DNA of 10,581 nt from Prevotellaceae bacterium (GCA_021153165.1 JAGKTZ010000068.1:1-10581), one strand, 5' to 3'. Shown: positions 1 through 7,266, counted from the stretch's first letter. Notes: generated by a model from the letters alone, not told the origin. A program made the numbers and translations.

Positions 1-1
1 G

Positions 2-77
2 CCGCCGTGCCTTGCCGGGCAGCTGTCTGGCCAAAAAGCCGGTAATGCGATAGTAGTCTATGCCAAAAAACACCGAT
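2..77 (+). CDS. possible 3' end of an upstream gene (partial)
   Basis: An open frame enters from the left edge and ends at TGA 75-77. Its last residues read AGNAIVVYAKKHR, which looks like an ordinary C-terminal beta strand followed by a basic tail, as in many SAM-dependent methyltransferases, but 25 residues are too few to assign a family. A competing minus-strand frame starts at ATG 100-98 and stays open to base 1. It is less likely because its start codon lies inside the GTCACA repeat upstream of the next gene. The choice between them is uncertain. Confidence 0.25.
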
Positions 78-91
78 GAAACCGTAGTTAT

Positions 92-113
92 GTCACACAT
101 TTGTCACACTTAT
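92..113 (+). promoter_or_regulatory. two 11-bp direct repeats (GTCACACATTT type) upstream of the regulator gene
   Basis: GTCACACATTT (92-102) is followed directly by GTCACACTTAT (103-113), so the GTCACAC core recurs after 11 bp, about one helical turn. The same motif, GTCACATATTT, occurs twice at 1368-1389 ahead of the beta-galactosidase gene. The first repeat begins 60 bp before the TAAATTTG box at 152. The motif, phasing and spacing are seen directly. That it is an activator or repressor site is inference. Confidence 0.5.
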
Positions 114-124
114 TTCACGCATAG

Positions 125-159
125 TTTGTCGTGGGAATTGATGAAAAAGCCTAAATTTG
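125..159 (+). promoter_or_regulatory. Bacteroidetes-type promoter for the TPR/HTH regulator
   Basis: TAAATTTG at 152-159 fits the TAnnTTTG -7 box recognised by the Bacteroidetes primary sigma factor. TTTG at 125-128 could serve as the -33 element, although the 23-bp gap is slightly longer than usual. The predicted transcription start near 165 leaves only a short leader before ATG 180. Confidence 0.55.
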
Positions 160-179
160 CGGTGAAATGACCTAAATCT

Positions 180-1346
180 ATGAATCCGAAAAATCTACTT
201 ATTTTCTTAGTCTGCCTTGCCCCCTTTGCGGCATGCCACGATCTGTCGCGCTCGGACAAGTATTCCCCGGAAGAAGAGCAATGCCTGGCTCACGATTATC
301 TGCAACAAGCGAATAAAATAAACGATGGCGGCAAGCAATATCTGGAACTGCTGGACAGGGCCAAGTATCACTTCGCCAATATCGTCGTGCGCAACGATGC
401 CAACGACACCCTGCGCGTGGATGCACTGTATACTTTGCGCTGGATAGAGGCCTATGTGCACCACGATTACGAACAGGCGTTGCAATATCTCAACCAATAC
501 CTGACAATCGTAGGTCCAGAGCACGAAAGTTACCCCACGTGTTTGGCTTACAAGGCAGACGATCTGTGGCATTTTGGCGCGCAGGATTCGGCCCTTTATT
601 ATGCTCACAAAGCCCTGAACACTCCGCACAAAGCAGATGATGGTGTGGACTATATTTGCCACTTTGTGCTGTGGAATATTTATGAAAATTTGGAGATGAC
701 AGACTCGGCGAATTTGCACAAAGCACAGCATATGAAAGTGCGAGATAGTCGTGAGTTTGTGCCAAAGACCCTGGAGGAATTGAAAATCGAACTAAAAAAT
801 AATGTTATTGCTCCGCAACAGGAGAACAGATTGCTGCTGAAATGGATCTTGCCTTTGATCATCCTGGTGTGCACCATTGGCGTGGGCATTTATTTCAAGA
901 AAAACCACATCAGGAGGCAGGACAACGAGAGTGAGGAACTCTTCACGCAAGACCAGTCCGTGGAAAAAAATGTTGTCACCGTGGAGACTCTGACTCAAAC
1001 CTTGTTGGCAGGAAGCGAAGTGTTCAAATCTACTCCCGTTCACGAGCAATTAGTCGCCATGAAGTTGTGCGAACGGGATTTGCCCAAACTCACCTCAGAG
1101 CATACTCGAGAGATAGAACAAGCACTCTTGCGGGCATTTCACGGGACTTGTAGTTTGCTTATCAAAACCTATGACCTCAACGACCAGGACTTCGTGTGCA
1201 TCCTGTGTACTTACCTCGGCTGTTCCAATACCATAATTGCACACATCGGGCATACTACGACTGCCACAATCCGTAAGCGCAAAGAGCGCATCCGTAAAAA
1301 GATTTCGGCAGACCTATACATTGTGATTTTGAATGATAAGACGTGA
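180..1346 (+). CDS. membrane-anchored TPR regulator with C-terminal helix-turn-helix
   Basis: This 388-residue protein resembles the Bacteroidetes family of TPR proteins that carry a transmembrane helix and a DNA-binding tail. Residues 1-19 form a signal sequence ending in a lipobox (LAPFAAC, Cys19). Residues about 30-200 are helical TPR-like repeats with alternating aromatic and small residues, for example around DYEQALQYLNQYL and AQDSALYYAHKAL. Residues 222-240 are one hydrophobic helix followed by lysines, so the TPR part should be periplasmic and the rest cytoplasmic. Residues about 334-378 (LNDQDFVCILCTYLGCSNTI, then IRKRKERIRKKI) match the LuxR/sigma-like HTH that ends such proteins. 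A lipobox and an internal membrane helix together are slightly odd; Cys19 may simply lie in an uncleaved signal anchor. The gene sits 204 bp upstream of a beta-galactosidase that shares its upstream repeats, so a role in controlling that gene is plausible. Ligand and target are unknown. Confidence 0.8.
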   Translation: MNPKNLLIFLVCLAPFAACHDLSRSDKYSPEEEQCLAHDYLQQANKINDGGKQYLELLDRAKYHFANIVVRNDANDTLRVDALYTLRWIEAYVHHDYEQALQYLNQYLTIVGPEHESYPTCLAYKADDLWHFGAQDSALYYAHKALNTPHKADDGVDYICHFVLWNIYENLEMTDSANLHKAQHMKVRDSREFVPKTLEELKIELKNNVIAPQQENRLLLKWILPLIILVCTIGVGIYFKKNHIRRQDNESEELFTQDQSVEKNVVTVETLTQTLLAGSEVFKSTPVHEQLVAMKLCERDLPKLTSEHTREIEQALLRAFHGTCSLLIKTYDLNDQDFVCILCTYLGCSNTIIAHIGHTTTATIRKRKERIRKKISADLYIVILNDKT

Positions 1347-1367
1347 GGAAACGAGAGCTGTTATGTC

Positions 1368-1398
1368 GTCACATATTTGTCACATATTTGTTACGTCG
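1368..1398 (+). promoter_or_regulatory. 11-bp direct repeats (GTCACATATTT) upstream of the beta-galactosidase
   Basis: GTCACATATTT occurs at 1368-1378 and again, identical, at 1379-1389, followed by a degenerate third copy GTTACGTCG at 1390-1398. The first copy begins 59 bp before the TAATTTTG box at 1427, nearly the same distance as in the regulator promoter. A TTATGTC heptamer lies at 1361-1367 and again at 88-94, so the similarity extends beyond the repeats. Binding by the upstream regulator is inference. Confidence 0.55.
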
Positions 1399-1401
1399 TA
1401 A

Positions 1402-1434
1402 TTGTTTTATTCCTTGGCAAAGTCTATAATTTTG
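1402..1434 (+). promoter_or_regulatory. candidate distal promoter P1 of the beta-galactosidase gene
   Basis: TAATTTTG at 1427-1434 fits the TAnnTTTG -7 box, and TTG at 1402-1404 lies 22 bp before it. The arrangement of iterons, TTG and -7 box copies that of the regulator promoter at 92-159. Transcription from here would give a leader of about 110 nt. Confidence 0.45.
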
Positions 1435-1497
1435 CCACCAATACAAAGGAATGCTGAAAACGAAATCAATAAATCCGCTTTTATGAAAAATTATGTC

Positions 1498-1505
1498 TAT
1501 CTTTG
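1498..1505 (+). promoter_or_regulatory. candidate proximal promoter P2 of the beta-galactosidase gene (-7 box)
   Basis: TATCTTTG is a very good match to TAnnTTTG and lies 45 bp before the start codon. No convincing TTTG -33 element is present; only a T-run near 1479-1482 is in the area. P1 and P2 may be tandem promoters, with only P1 linked to the 11-bp repeats. Confidence 0.5.
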
Positions 1506-1550
1506 TAGGCTGAAGAATAATTATTTACCTAAATCCATAAAAAATTGATT

Positions 1551-4500
1551 ATGCGCAAATCAACTTTGACGCTCTTACTCGGCTGTCTGGCATTGCCTAT
1601 CTCAGCAGACTATGAGCACCCCTTGCAGGGATTTGAGTATGATGCTACGGAGAATCTCGCTCCGCAAGGTCGCAACGACTGGGAAAACCCCGAGCGCGTT
1701 GCCCTCAACAAACAGCAACCTCACGCATGGTTCTTCAACTTCGAAAACGTGGACCAAGCGCGAAAAGTGTTGCCCGAAAACAGTAAGTACTGGAAATCGC
1801 TCAACGGCGAATGGTACTTTAATTGGGTGGGCAATCCCGAAGAACGCCCTATGGACTTCTACAAGGTAGACTACGACGTGACAGGATGGGACAAAGTGCA
1901 AGTGCCTATGAACTGGAACGTGGTGGGCATCCAAAAGGACGGTTCGCAGAAGTATGGTACCCCCGTCTACTCTAATCAACGCGTCATCTTTGCTCACCAA
2001 GTGGCCGTGGGCGACTGGAAAGGCGGCGTCATGCGCGAACCAGCCAAGGATTGGCCTACATACAAGAATCGTAACGAAGTGGGCTCATACCGCCGCACCT
2101 TCACCGTGCCAGCAGACTGGGCGGGACGTCAAGTATTGATTAGCTTCGACGGTGTAGACTCCTTCTTCTACCTTTATATCAACGGCAAATACGTAGGTTT
2201 CTCAAAGAACTCGCGCAACGTCGCAGAATTTGATATTACCAAGTATCTCGTTGATGGCGAAAACGTATTGGCAGTCGAAGTATACCGCCACTCGGACGGC
2301 TCTTTCCTCGAAAGCCAAGATATGTTCCGCTTGCCAGGTATCTTCCGCACTGTGGCGCTCTCATCTAAGCCCCAGGTACAAGTGCGCGACTTGCAAGCTA
2401 TCCCCGACTTTGATGCCGACTTCGTCAACGCTTCGCTCGCTATCGACGCCGAAGTGCTCAACCTCACAGGCAAGAGCGTGAAGGGATATACTATCGACTA
2501 TTCACTCTATGCCGTTGAACTCTATGGCGAAAAGACTACCTTGGTGCCAGGCGTCAACGCTTCGGTCAAAGTAAATGACTTGGCAAAGAACGATGCCGAC
2601 CACGCGAAGGTGACAATGAACGTAGGCGCTGGCGTTAAGAAATGGAGCGCAGAAGAGCCCTACCGCTACGTCCTCGTAGGTCAATTGAAGGACAAAAAAG
2701 GCAAGGTGGTCGAAACCTTCTCAGCAAACGTCGGTTTCCGCAAGTGTGAGATCAAAGATACACCTGCTTCTGAAGACGAATTCGGATTGGCTGGCCGTTA
2801 CTACTACCTCAACGGAAAACCCATCAAGATGAAGGGTGTGAACCGTCATGAAAATAGCCCTGAACGCGGACATGCGATCACTCGCGAACAGATGGAATAC
2901 GAAGTGATGCTCATGAAGCGTGGCAACATCAACCACGTGCGCAATTCTCACTACGTGTGCGATCCTTACTGGTACTATCTCTGCGATAAATACGGTATCT
3001 ATCTCGAGGACGAATGTAATATCGAAAGTCACCAATACTACTACGGCGACGCTTCACTCTCGCACGTGCCCGAATTCCGCAACCACCACGTGGCGCGCAA
3101 TATGGAGATGGTGTACAATAATATCAACCACCCCTCTATCGTAATATGGTCGCTCGGCAACGAAGCCGGTCCAGGCAAGAACTTTGTAGAAGCCTACAAC
3201 GCTATCAAGACTGTGGATACTACACGTCCAGTACAGTATGAACGCAACAACGATATCGTAGATATGGGCTCCAACCAATATCCTTCGATCGCTTGGGTAC
3301 AAGGTGCTGTCAAGGGTAACTATGGTATCAAATACCCCTATCATATTTCAGAATATGCGCACTCTATGGGTAACGCCGTGGGTAACTTGATCGACTACTG
3401 GGAAGCTATTGAAAGCACCAACTTCTTTATGGGTGGCGCTATCTGGGACTGGGTGGACCAAGCCGTGATCAACTACGATCCCAAGACCGGAGAAAAGTAC
3501 TGGGGGTACGGCGGCGACTTCGGCGATAAGCCCAACGATGGTATGTTCTGTATGAACGGTATCATGCGCCCAGACCTCTCGCCAAAGGGACAATACTTCG
3601 AAGTGAAGAAGGTGTACCAAAACGTAGGCGTCAAGGCGGTAGATATCAAGAATGGTGTGATCGAAATCTTCAACAAGAACTATTTCGTGCCACTCAACGA
3701 CTACCAAATCGTATGGAGTCTCTACGAAGACGGCGAATGCGTTCTGAAGGATCAATTCCTCACCGGCCCAAGAATGGCAGTCGGTCCACGTCAGAAGCAA
3801 AATTATCGCTTCGATCTCTCGGGTGTACAGTTGAACGAAACCAGCGAATATTTCGTGAAAGTACAGTTCAAGTTGGCTAACAATAAACCTTGGGCGAAGA
3901 AGGGATATGTACAGATGGAAGAACAACTCCTGCTGAAGGAAGCTACCAACGTACCCTCTATCGCAGAAGGTCAAAGCGGTACTATCGAGACACGTACTGA
4001 AAATGGCAGCATCCGTGTCAAAGGTGAAAACTTCACTGCTACATTCAGCACCGAAAAGGGTTGTCTCTCACAATTGGCTTACAATGGTTTCAACGTGCTC
4101 AAACCTGGTTCTGAAGGCGTCTTGCTCGATGCATATCGTGCGGCGACTGACAACGATATCTGGGTATATCAACAATGGACTAATAAGGGTACGCACAACT
4201 TGAAGCACAAGGTGCTCAACATGACGCAGACTAATGGAAAGAATGGCGAACTTGTGCTCGCATTCACCGTAGAAAGTCAAGCGCCCAAGTATGCTAATAT
4301 CCTCGGCGGTTCATCTGGTCGCTACAGCATCGTAGAAAAGGGTGAACAGCTCGGAGAAAATGATTTCAAGTTTACGACAAATCAAATTTATACCGTATAT
4401 CCTGACGGCTCGGTCGAACTTCAGGCTGCCATCACTTCGAATGCGCCAAACTTGATCTTGCCTCGTCTCGGCTATCACTTGGAAATGCCTACGCAATACG

Positions 4501-5582
4501 AATATGCTACCTACTACGGCCGTGGTCCTATCAACAACTATAATGACCGTAAGACTGGTCAGTTCATCGAGCAACACAGCCACAGCATCTACGACAACAT
4601 CATGTTGCCAAAACCACAGGACTACACCAACCGTGAAGACGTGCGTTGGATCTCTCTCACCAACAAAGCTGGTCATGGAGCAATCTTCGTAGCAGGCGGT
4701 CAAATGTCTGTATCTGCGCAGCCATGGTCTAACCTCGAGTTGCTCTACGCTCCTCACTTCTACCAATTGCCTAAGAGCTCGGCGACACACCTCTACCTCG
4801 ACAGCAAAGTGTCCGGTCTCGGCGGTGCTTCTTGCGGTCAGGGCGGTCCTCTGAGCCACGACCGTTGCTTGGCAAATGCTCACAACTTTAGCTTTATCAT
4901 TCGCCCCGTGCTCGGCAACAATATGGCTGAACAAGCGAAGGTTACTACTTCGGGCGAAAAGCCTCTCACCATCACTCGTAGCAATACTGGTGTCGTGGAA
5001 ATTTCTTCTGTCGACAAATCTCGCACTATCATGTACAGCCTGAATGGTGCTAAGAAAGCAACTAAGTATACCGAACCAATTAATCTGCGTAATGGCGGTA
5101 AGATCAAAGCTTGGTATGCAGACAACAAGGCTATTGCCGTAGAAATGTCATTTAGCAAGATCGAAAGTGTGCCTCTCGTCGTGACATTCTGCTCAAGCCA
5201 AGAACCTGGCGAAGGTGCTGATCGTCTCGTAGACGGTGATGTTTCGACAATCTGGCATAGTGTATATGGTGTGACAGTAGCTAAATATCCTCACTGGGTA
5301 GACTTCGACGCAAGCGAAGTAAAGAATCTGAAAGGCTTCGTTTATACCCCACGTCAGAATGGACCTAACGGCCAGGTGAAGGACTATGAAATCTACGTTT
5401 CTCAAGACGGCAAGGAATGGGGCGAAGCTGTGATGAAGGGCACATTTGCTCGCGGCTCTGAAGCTAAGCGTGTGCTGTTCAAGACACCTATCAAGGCACG
5501 CTACATCCGTTTCCGCGCACTCTCTGAACAAAACGGTACAGACTTTGCAAGTGGTGCAGAATTTAGCGTAATTGCTGACTAA
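1551..5582 (+). CDS. secreted GH2 beta-galactosidase with C-terminal F5/8-type domain
   Basis: A glycoside hydrolase family 2 enzyme of 1343 residues, expected to cleave terminal beta-galactosides in the periplasm or at the cell surface. The start is ATG 1551; a TTG two codons upstream is in frame but is not needed. Residues 1-19 form a signal peptide ending ISA before DYEHP. The jelly-roll sugar-binding domain covers about 80-265 (QDMFRLPGIFR near its end) and an Ig-like domain about 265-405. The TIM barrel covers about 409-700, with GVNRHE at 429, acid/base Glu538 in LGNEAG and nucleophile Glu601 in SEYAHSMGN. A beta-galactosidase Ig-like domain 4 follows at about 690-800. The small-chain domain spans about 825-1115, with the hallmarks RAATDND and YGRGP. 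Residues about 1140-1200 look like a chitobiase C-terminal-type module, and about 1205-1343 like an F5/8 type C (CBM32-like) domain. LacZ of E. coli has about 1020 residues; the extra length is the C-terminal modules. Other GH2 specificities cannot be fully excluded, but RAATDND/YGRGP favour LacZ type. Confidence 0.93.
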   Translation: MRKSTLTLLLGCLALPISADYEHPLQGFEYDATENLAPQGRNDWENPERVALNKQQPHAWFFNFENVDQARKVLPENSKYWKSLNGEWYFNWVGNPEERPMDFYKVDYDVTGWDKVQVPMNWNVVGIQKDGSQKYGTPVYSNQRVIFAHQVAVGDWKGGVMREPAKDWPTYKNRNEVGSYRRTFTVPADWAGRQVLISFDGVDSFFYLYINGKYVGFSKNSRNVAEFDITKYLVDGENVLAVEVYRHSDGSFLESQDMFRLPGIFRTVALSSKPQVQVRDLQAIPDFDADFVNASLAIDAEVLNLTGKSVKGYTIDYSLYAVELYGEKTTLVPGVNASVKVNDLAKNDADHAKVTMNVGAGVKKWSAEEPYRYVLVGQLKDKKGKVVETFSANVGFRKCEIKDTPASEDEFGLAGRYYYLNGKPIKMKGVNRHENSPERGHAITREQMEYEVMLMKRGNINHVRNSHYVCDPYWYYLCDKYGIYLEDECNIESHQYYYGDASLSHVPEFRNHHVARNMEMVYNNINHPSIVIWSLGNEAGPGKNFVEAYNAIKTVDTTRPVQYERNNDIVDMGSNQYPSIAWVQGAVKGNYGIKYPYHISEYAHSMGNAVGNLIDYWEAIESTNFFMGGAIWDWVDQAVINYDPKTGEKYWGYGGDFGDKPNDGMFCMNGIMRPDLSPKGQYFEVKKVYQNVGVKAVDIKNGVIEIFNKNYFVPLNDYQIVWSLYEDGECVLKDQFLTGPRMAVGPRQKQNYRFDLSGVQLNETSEYFVKVQFKLANNKPWAKKGYVQMEEQLLLKEATNVPSIAEGQSGTIETRTENGSIRVKGENFTATFSTEKGCLSQLAYNGFNVLKPGSEGVLLDAYRAATDNDIWVYQQWTNKGTHNLKHKVLNMTQTNGKNGELVLAFTVESQAPKYANILGGSSGRYSIVEKGEQLGENDFKFTTNQIYTVYPDGSVELQAAITSNAPNLILPRLGYHLEMPTQYEYATYYGRGPINNYNDRKTGQFIEQHSHSIYDNIMLPKPQDYTNREDVRWISLTNKAGHGAIFVAGGQMSVSAQPWSNLELLYAPHFYQLPKSSATHLYLDSKVSGLGGASCGQGGPLSHDRCLANAHNFSFIIRPVLGNNMAEQAKVTTSGEKPLTITRSNTGVVEISSVDKSRTIMYSLNGAKKATKYTEPINLRNGGKIKAWYADNKAIAVEMSFSKIESVPLVVTFCSSQEPGEGADRLVDGDVSTIWHSVYGVTVAKYPHWVDFDASEVKNLKGFVYTPRQNGPNGQVKDYEIYVSQDGKEWGEAVMKGTFARGSEAKRVLFKTPIKARYIRFRALSEQNGTDFASGAEFSVIAD

Positions 5583-5615
5583 TCCCCTACTCTACTGAGC
5601 AGGAAAAAATAACAA

Positions 5616-5655
5616 ACTCCTTTGCGCAGGGCAACTTGTGCAAGGGAGTTTTTTT
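5616..5655 (+). terminator. rho-independent terminator of the beta-galactosidase gene
   Basis: The arms ACTCCTTTGCGCA (5616-5628) and TGTGCAAGGGAGT (5637-5649) form a 13-bp stem with two G-U pairs and an 8-nt loop, followed by seven Ts (5649-5655). The hairpin begins 34 bp after the stop codon. Read on the other strand it also ends in a T-rich stretch, so it may terminate in both directions. Confidence 0.8.
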
Positions 5656-5994
5656 CTTATTCTTCTTTGTGTAAAGCTATTCCAAGGTGCCTACTCTCTT
5701 ATTCTCCTTTGTGTAAAGTTATTCCAAGGTGTCTACATTCTTATTTTTCTTTGCGAAAAGCGGACTGGAGGTGCCTACTCTCTTATTCTTCTTTATGGAA
5801 AGCTACCCAAAGGTGCCTACCTTCTTGTTCTCCTTTGTGTAAAGCTACCCCGAGGTGCCTACTCTCTTATTCTCCTTTGTGTAAAGCTACCCCAAGGTGC
5901 CTACTTTCTTGTTCTTCTTTGCGAAAAGCTACGTCTGAGGTATCGAGTTTCTTATTCTTCTTTGTGGAAAGAGGTCCTGAGGCGTCGAAAGTTT
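5656..5994 (+). repeat. eight tandem copies of a 42-bp repeat
   Basis: Units start at 5656, 5698, 5740, 5782, 5824, 5866, 5908 and 5951. The first six are exactly 42 bp; the seventh has 43 bp and the eighth has a diverged end. Each unit opens with a pyrimidine tract (CTTATTCTTCTTTG type) and continues with AAAG, a variable middle and usually GAGGTGCCTAC or AAGGTGCCTAC. CTTT and AAAG, separated by four bases, are kept in every unit while the four bases vary (GTGT, GCGA, ATGG, GTGG). Because 42 is a multiple of three, two + frames stay open across the array and would encode 14-residue repeats. They overlap each other and start inside or just after the terminator, so they are probably not genes. 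The function is unknown. Confidence 0.85.
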
Positions 5995-6005
5995 CAAAAA
6001 AAATG

Positions 6006-6013
6006 CAAAGATA
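6006..6013 (-). promoter_or_regulatory. candidate minus-strand promoter facing the 42-bp repeats (-7 box)
   Basis: CAAAGATA on the + strand reads TATCTTTG on the minus strand, a strong TAnnTTTG match and identical to the P2 box at 1498. No clear TTTG -33 element is visible. A transcript from here would run through all eight repeats towards the hairpin at 5616-5649. Confidence 0.3.
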
Positions 6014-6036
6014 GAGTGCAACATAAAATATAATCG

Positions 6037-6044
6037 TATATTTG
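6037..6044 (+). promoter_or_regulatory. candidate floA promoter (-7 box) with a long GC-rich leader
   Basis: TATATTTG fits TAnnTTTG; the -33 element is weak. Transcription would start near 6051, giving a leader of about 148 nt before ATG 6199. Bases about 6055-6160 are clearly GC-richer than the surrounding intergenic DNA. I see local self-complementarity, such as CTCGGCGCTGAG and CGCATGTGCG, but no known riboswitch class. Confidence 0.5.
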
Positions 6045-6198
6045 TATCGACAAACCTCGTCTCGGCGCTGAGCGGCGGCACCTCTGCCCCACCCTGCCCA
6101 GTGTGGAATGTCGGCGGATAAGCCTTGGCACAACGGCAACGCATGTGCGGGGAATTCGTCCTAACAGAATTTATTAACTTCAAAAAACAAACGTTATT

Positions 6199-7194
6199 AT
6201 GGTTGACACAGCTATGTTTCCGGTAATTCTCGTAATTGCCGTGGTCGTGATTCTATCGATCTTCTTCCACTTCGTGCCATTCTTCCTTTGGCTTTCTGCC
6301 AAGGTCTCTGGTGTGAAAATTTCTTTGATTCAACTCTTCTTGATGCGCATTCGTAATGTGCCCCCCAACATCATTGTGCCTAGTTTGATCGAGGCGCACA
6401 AGGCTGGTCTGCATCAAATCACGCGCGACAATCTCGAAGCGCACTATATGACAGGCGGTCATGTGCAACGCGTGGTGCACGCTCTCGTCTCAGCATCTAA
6501 GGCTAATATCGACCTGTCATTTGAAAAGGCTACTGCGATCGACCTTGCCGGCCGTGATGTCTTTGAAGCTGTGCAAACCAGCGTTAATCCTAAGGTGATC
6601 GATACGCCTCCCGTAGCAGCCGTGGCTAAGAATGGTATCCAGTTGATCGCAAAGGCTCGCGTCACAGTCCGTGCTAATATCCACCAGCTGGTCGGTGGTG
6701 CAGGCGAAGATACTATCCTGGCTCGCGTAGGCGAAGGTATTGTGTCGAGCATCGGTTCGGCAGAGACTCACGAACAAGTGTTGGAAAATCCCGACTCTAT
6801 CTCGAAGCTCGTACTCAGCAAGGGTCTTGACGCAGGTACTGCCTACGAAATCCTATCTATTGATATCGCCGATATCGACGTGGGTAAGAATATCGGTGCT
6901 ACGCTGCAAATGGACCAAGCCAACGCGGACAAGAATATCGCTCAGGCTAAGGCTGAAGAACGCCGTGCTATGGCGGTAGCGACCGAACAGGAAATGAAGG
7001 CTAAGGCTCAGGAAGCACGCGCAGAAGTGATCGCTGCAGAAGCAGAAGTGCCCAAGGCTTTGGCACAAGCACTGCGCGACGGCAACATGGGCTTTATGGA
7101 CTACTATAAATTGGAGAATCTGAAGGGTGATACTGCTATGCGCGATACCATCTCAAAGATGACCAAAGACGATGTCAAGGGTATGCTGAAATAA
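6199..7194 (+). CDS. floA: flotillin-like protein FloA
   Basis: A 331-residue bacterial flotillin (UPF0365/FloA), the same length as the Bacillus subtilis protein. FloA oligomerises in functional membrane microdomains and affects membrane fluidity and the assembly of membrane complexes. Residues about 5-30 are very hydrophobic (VILVIAVVVILSIFFHF) and form the membrane anchor or hairpin. The SPFH/band-7 region follows, with family segments such as RIRNVPP, IEAHKAGL, HYMTGGHVQRVV and TPPVAAVAKNGIQL. Residues about 245-290 are an Ala/Glu/Lys-rich coiled coil (AKAEERRAMAVATEQEMKAK). The tail has GNMGFMDYYKLENL. An NfeD-type partner often lies beside floA in other bacteria; none is visible here, and the gene has its own promoter and terminator. 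The start at ATG 6199 gives the full family N terminus. Confidence 0.95.
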   Translation: MVDTAMFPVILVIAVVVILSIFFHFVPFFLWLSAKVSGVKISLIQLFLMRIRNVPPNIIVPSLIEAHKAGLHQITRDNLEAHYMTGGHVQRVVHALVSASKANIDLSFEKATAIDLAGRDVFEAVQTSVNPKVIDTPPVAAVAKNGIQLIAKARVTVRANIHQLVGGAGEDTILARVGEGIVSSIGSAETHEQVLENPDSISKLVLSKGLDAGTAYEILSIDIADIDVGKNIGATLQMDQANADKNIAQAKAEERRAMAVATEQEMKAKAQEARAEVIAAEAEVPKALAQALRDGNMGFMDYYKLENLKGDTAMRDTISKMTKDDVKGMLK

Positions 7195-7239
7195 GCCCCA
7201 TGAATTATATGCCTTGACAGGCTGACTGAACTTTTTATG

Positions 7240-7266
7240 AAGGTGTCCCTCGTGGGCACCTTTTTT
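7240..7266 (+). terminator. rho-independent terminator of floA
   Basis: The arms AAGGTGTCC (7240-7248) and GGGCACCTT (7254-7262) pair over 9 bp with one G-U pair and a 5-nt loop. A run of six Ts follows at 7261-7266. It lies about 45 bp after the floA stop codon. Confidence 0.8.

Noticed and set aside
1..100. Minus-strand open frame starting at ATG 100-98 and running off the left edge
   Set aside because: Its start lies inside the 11-bp repeat and has no promoter or ribosome-binding signal; the 33 residues match no family I know. It may be the shadow of a + strand gene tail.
1551..1610. Possible lipobox LLGC in the beta-galactosidase signal peptide
   Set aside because: The hydrophobic stretch before the Cys is too short, and a standard signal peptidase I site (ISA before DYE) fits better.
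3348..3974. Long minus-strand open frame (208 codons) inside the beta-galactosidase gene
   Set aside because: It is antisense to the strongly conserved catalytic domain and has no recognisable protein features. The similar frame at 4311-4934 is rejected for the same reason.
5622..6033. Two overlapping + strand frames of about 130 codons through the 42-bp repeats
   Set aside because: Both are open only because 42 is a multiple of three; they start inside or just after the terminator hairpin, overlap each other and have no promoter of their own.
5771..6083. Pairing between GAGGTGCC in the repeats and GGCACCTC in the floA leader
   Set aside because: An 8-base match between a multi-copy repeat and a GC-rich leader can be chance, and the repeats lie upstream of the predicted floA transcript start.
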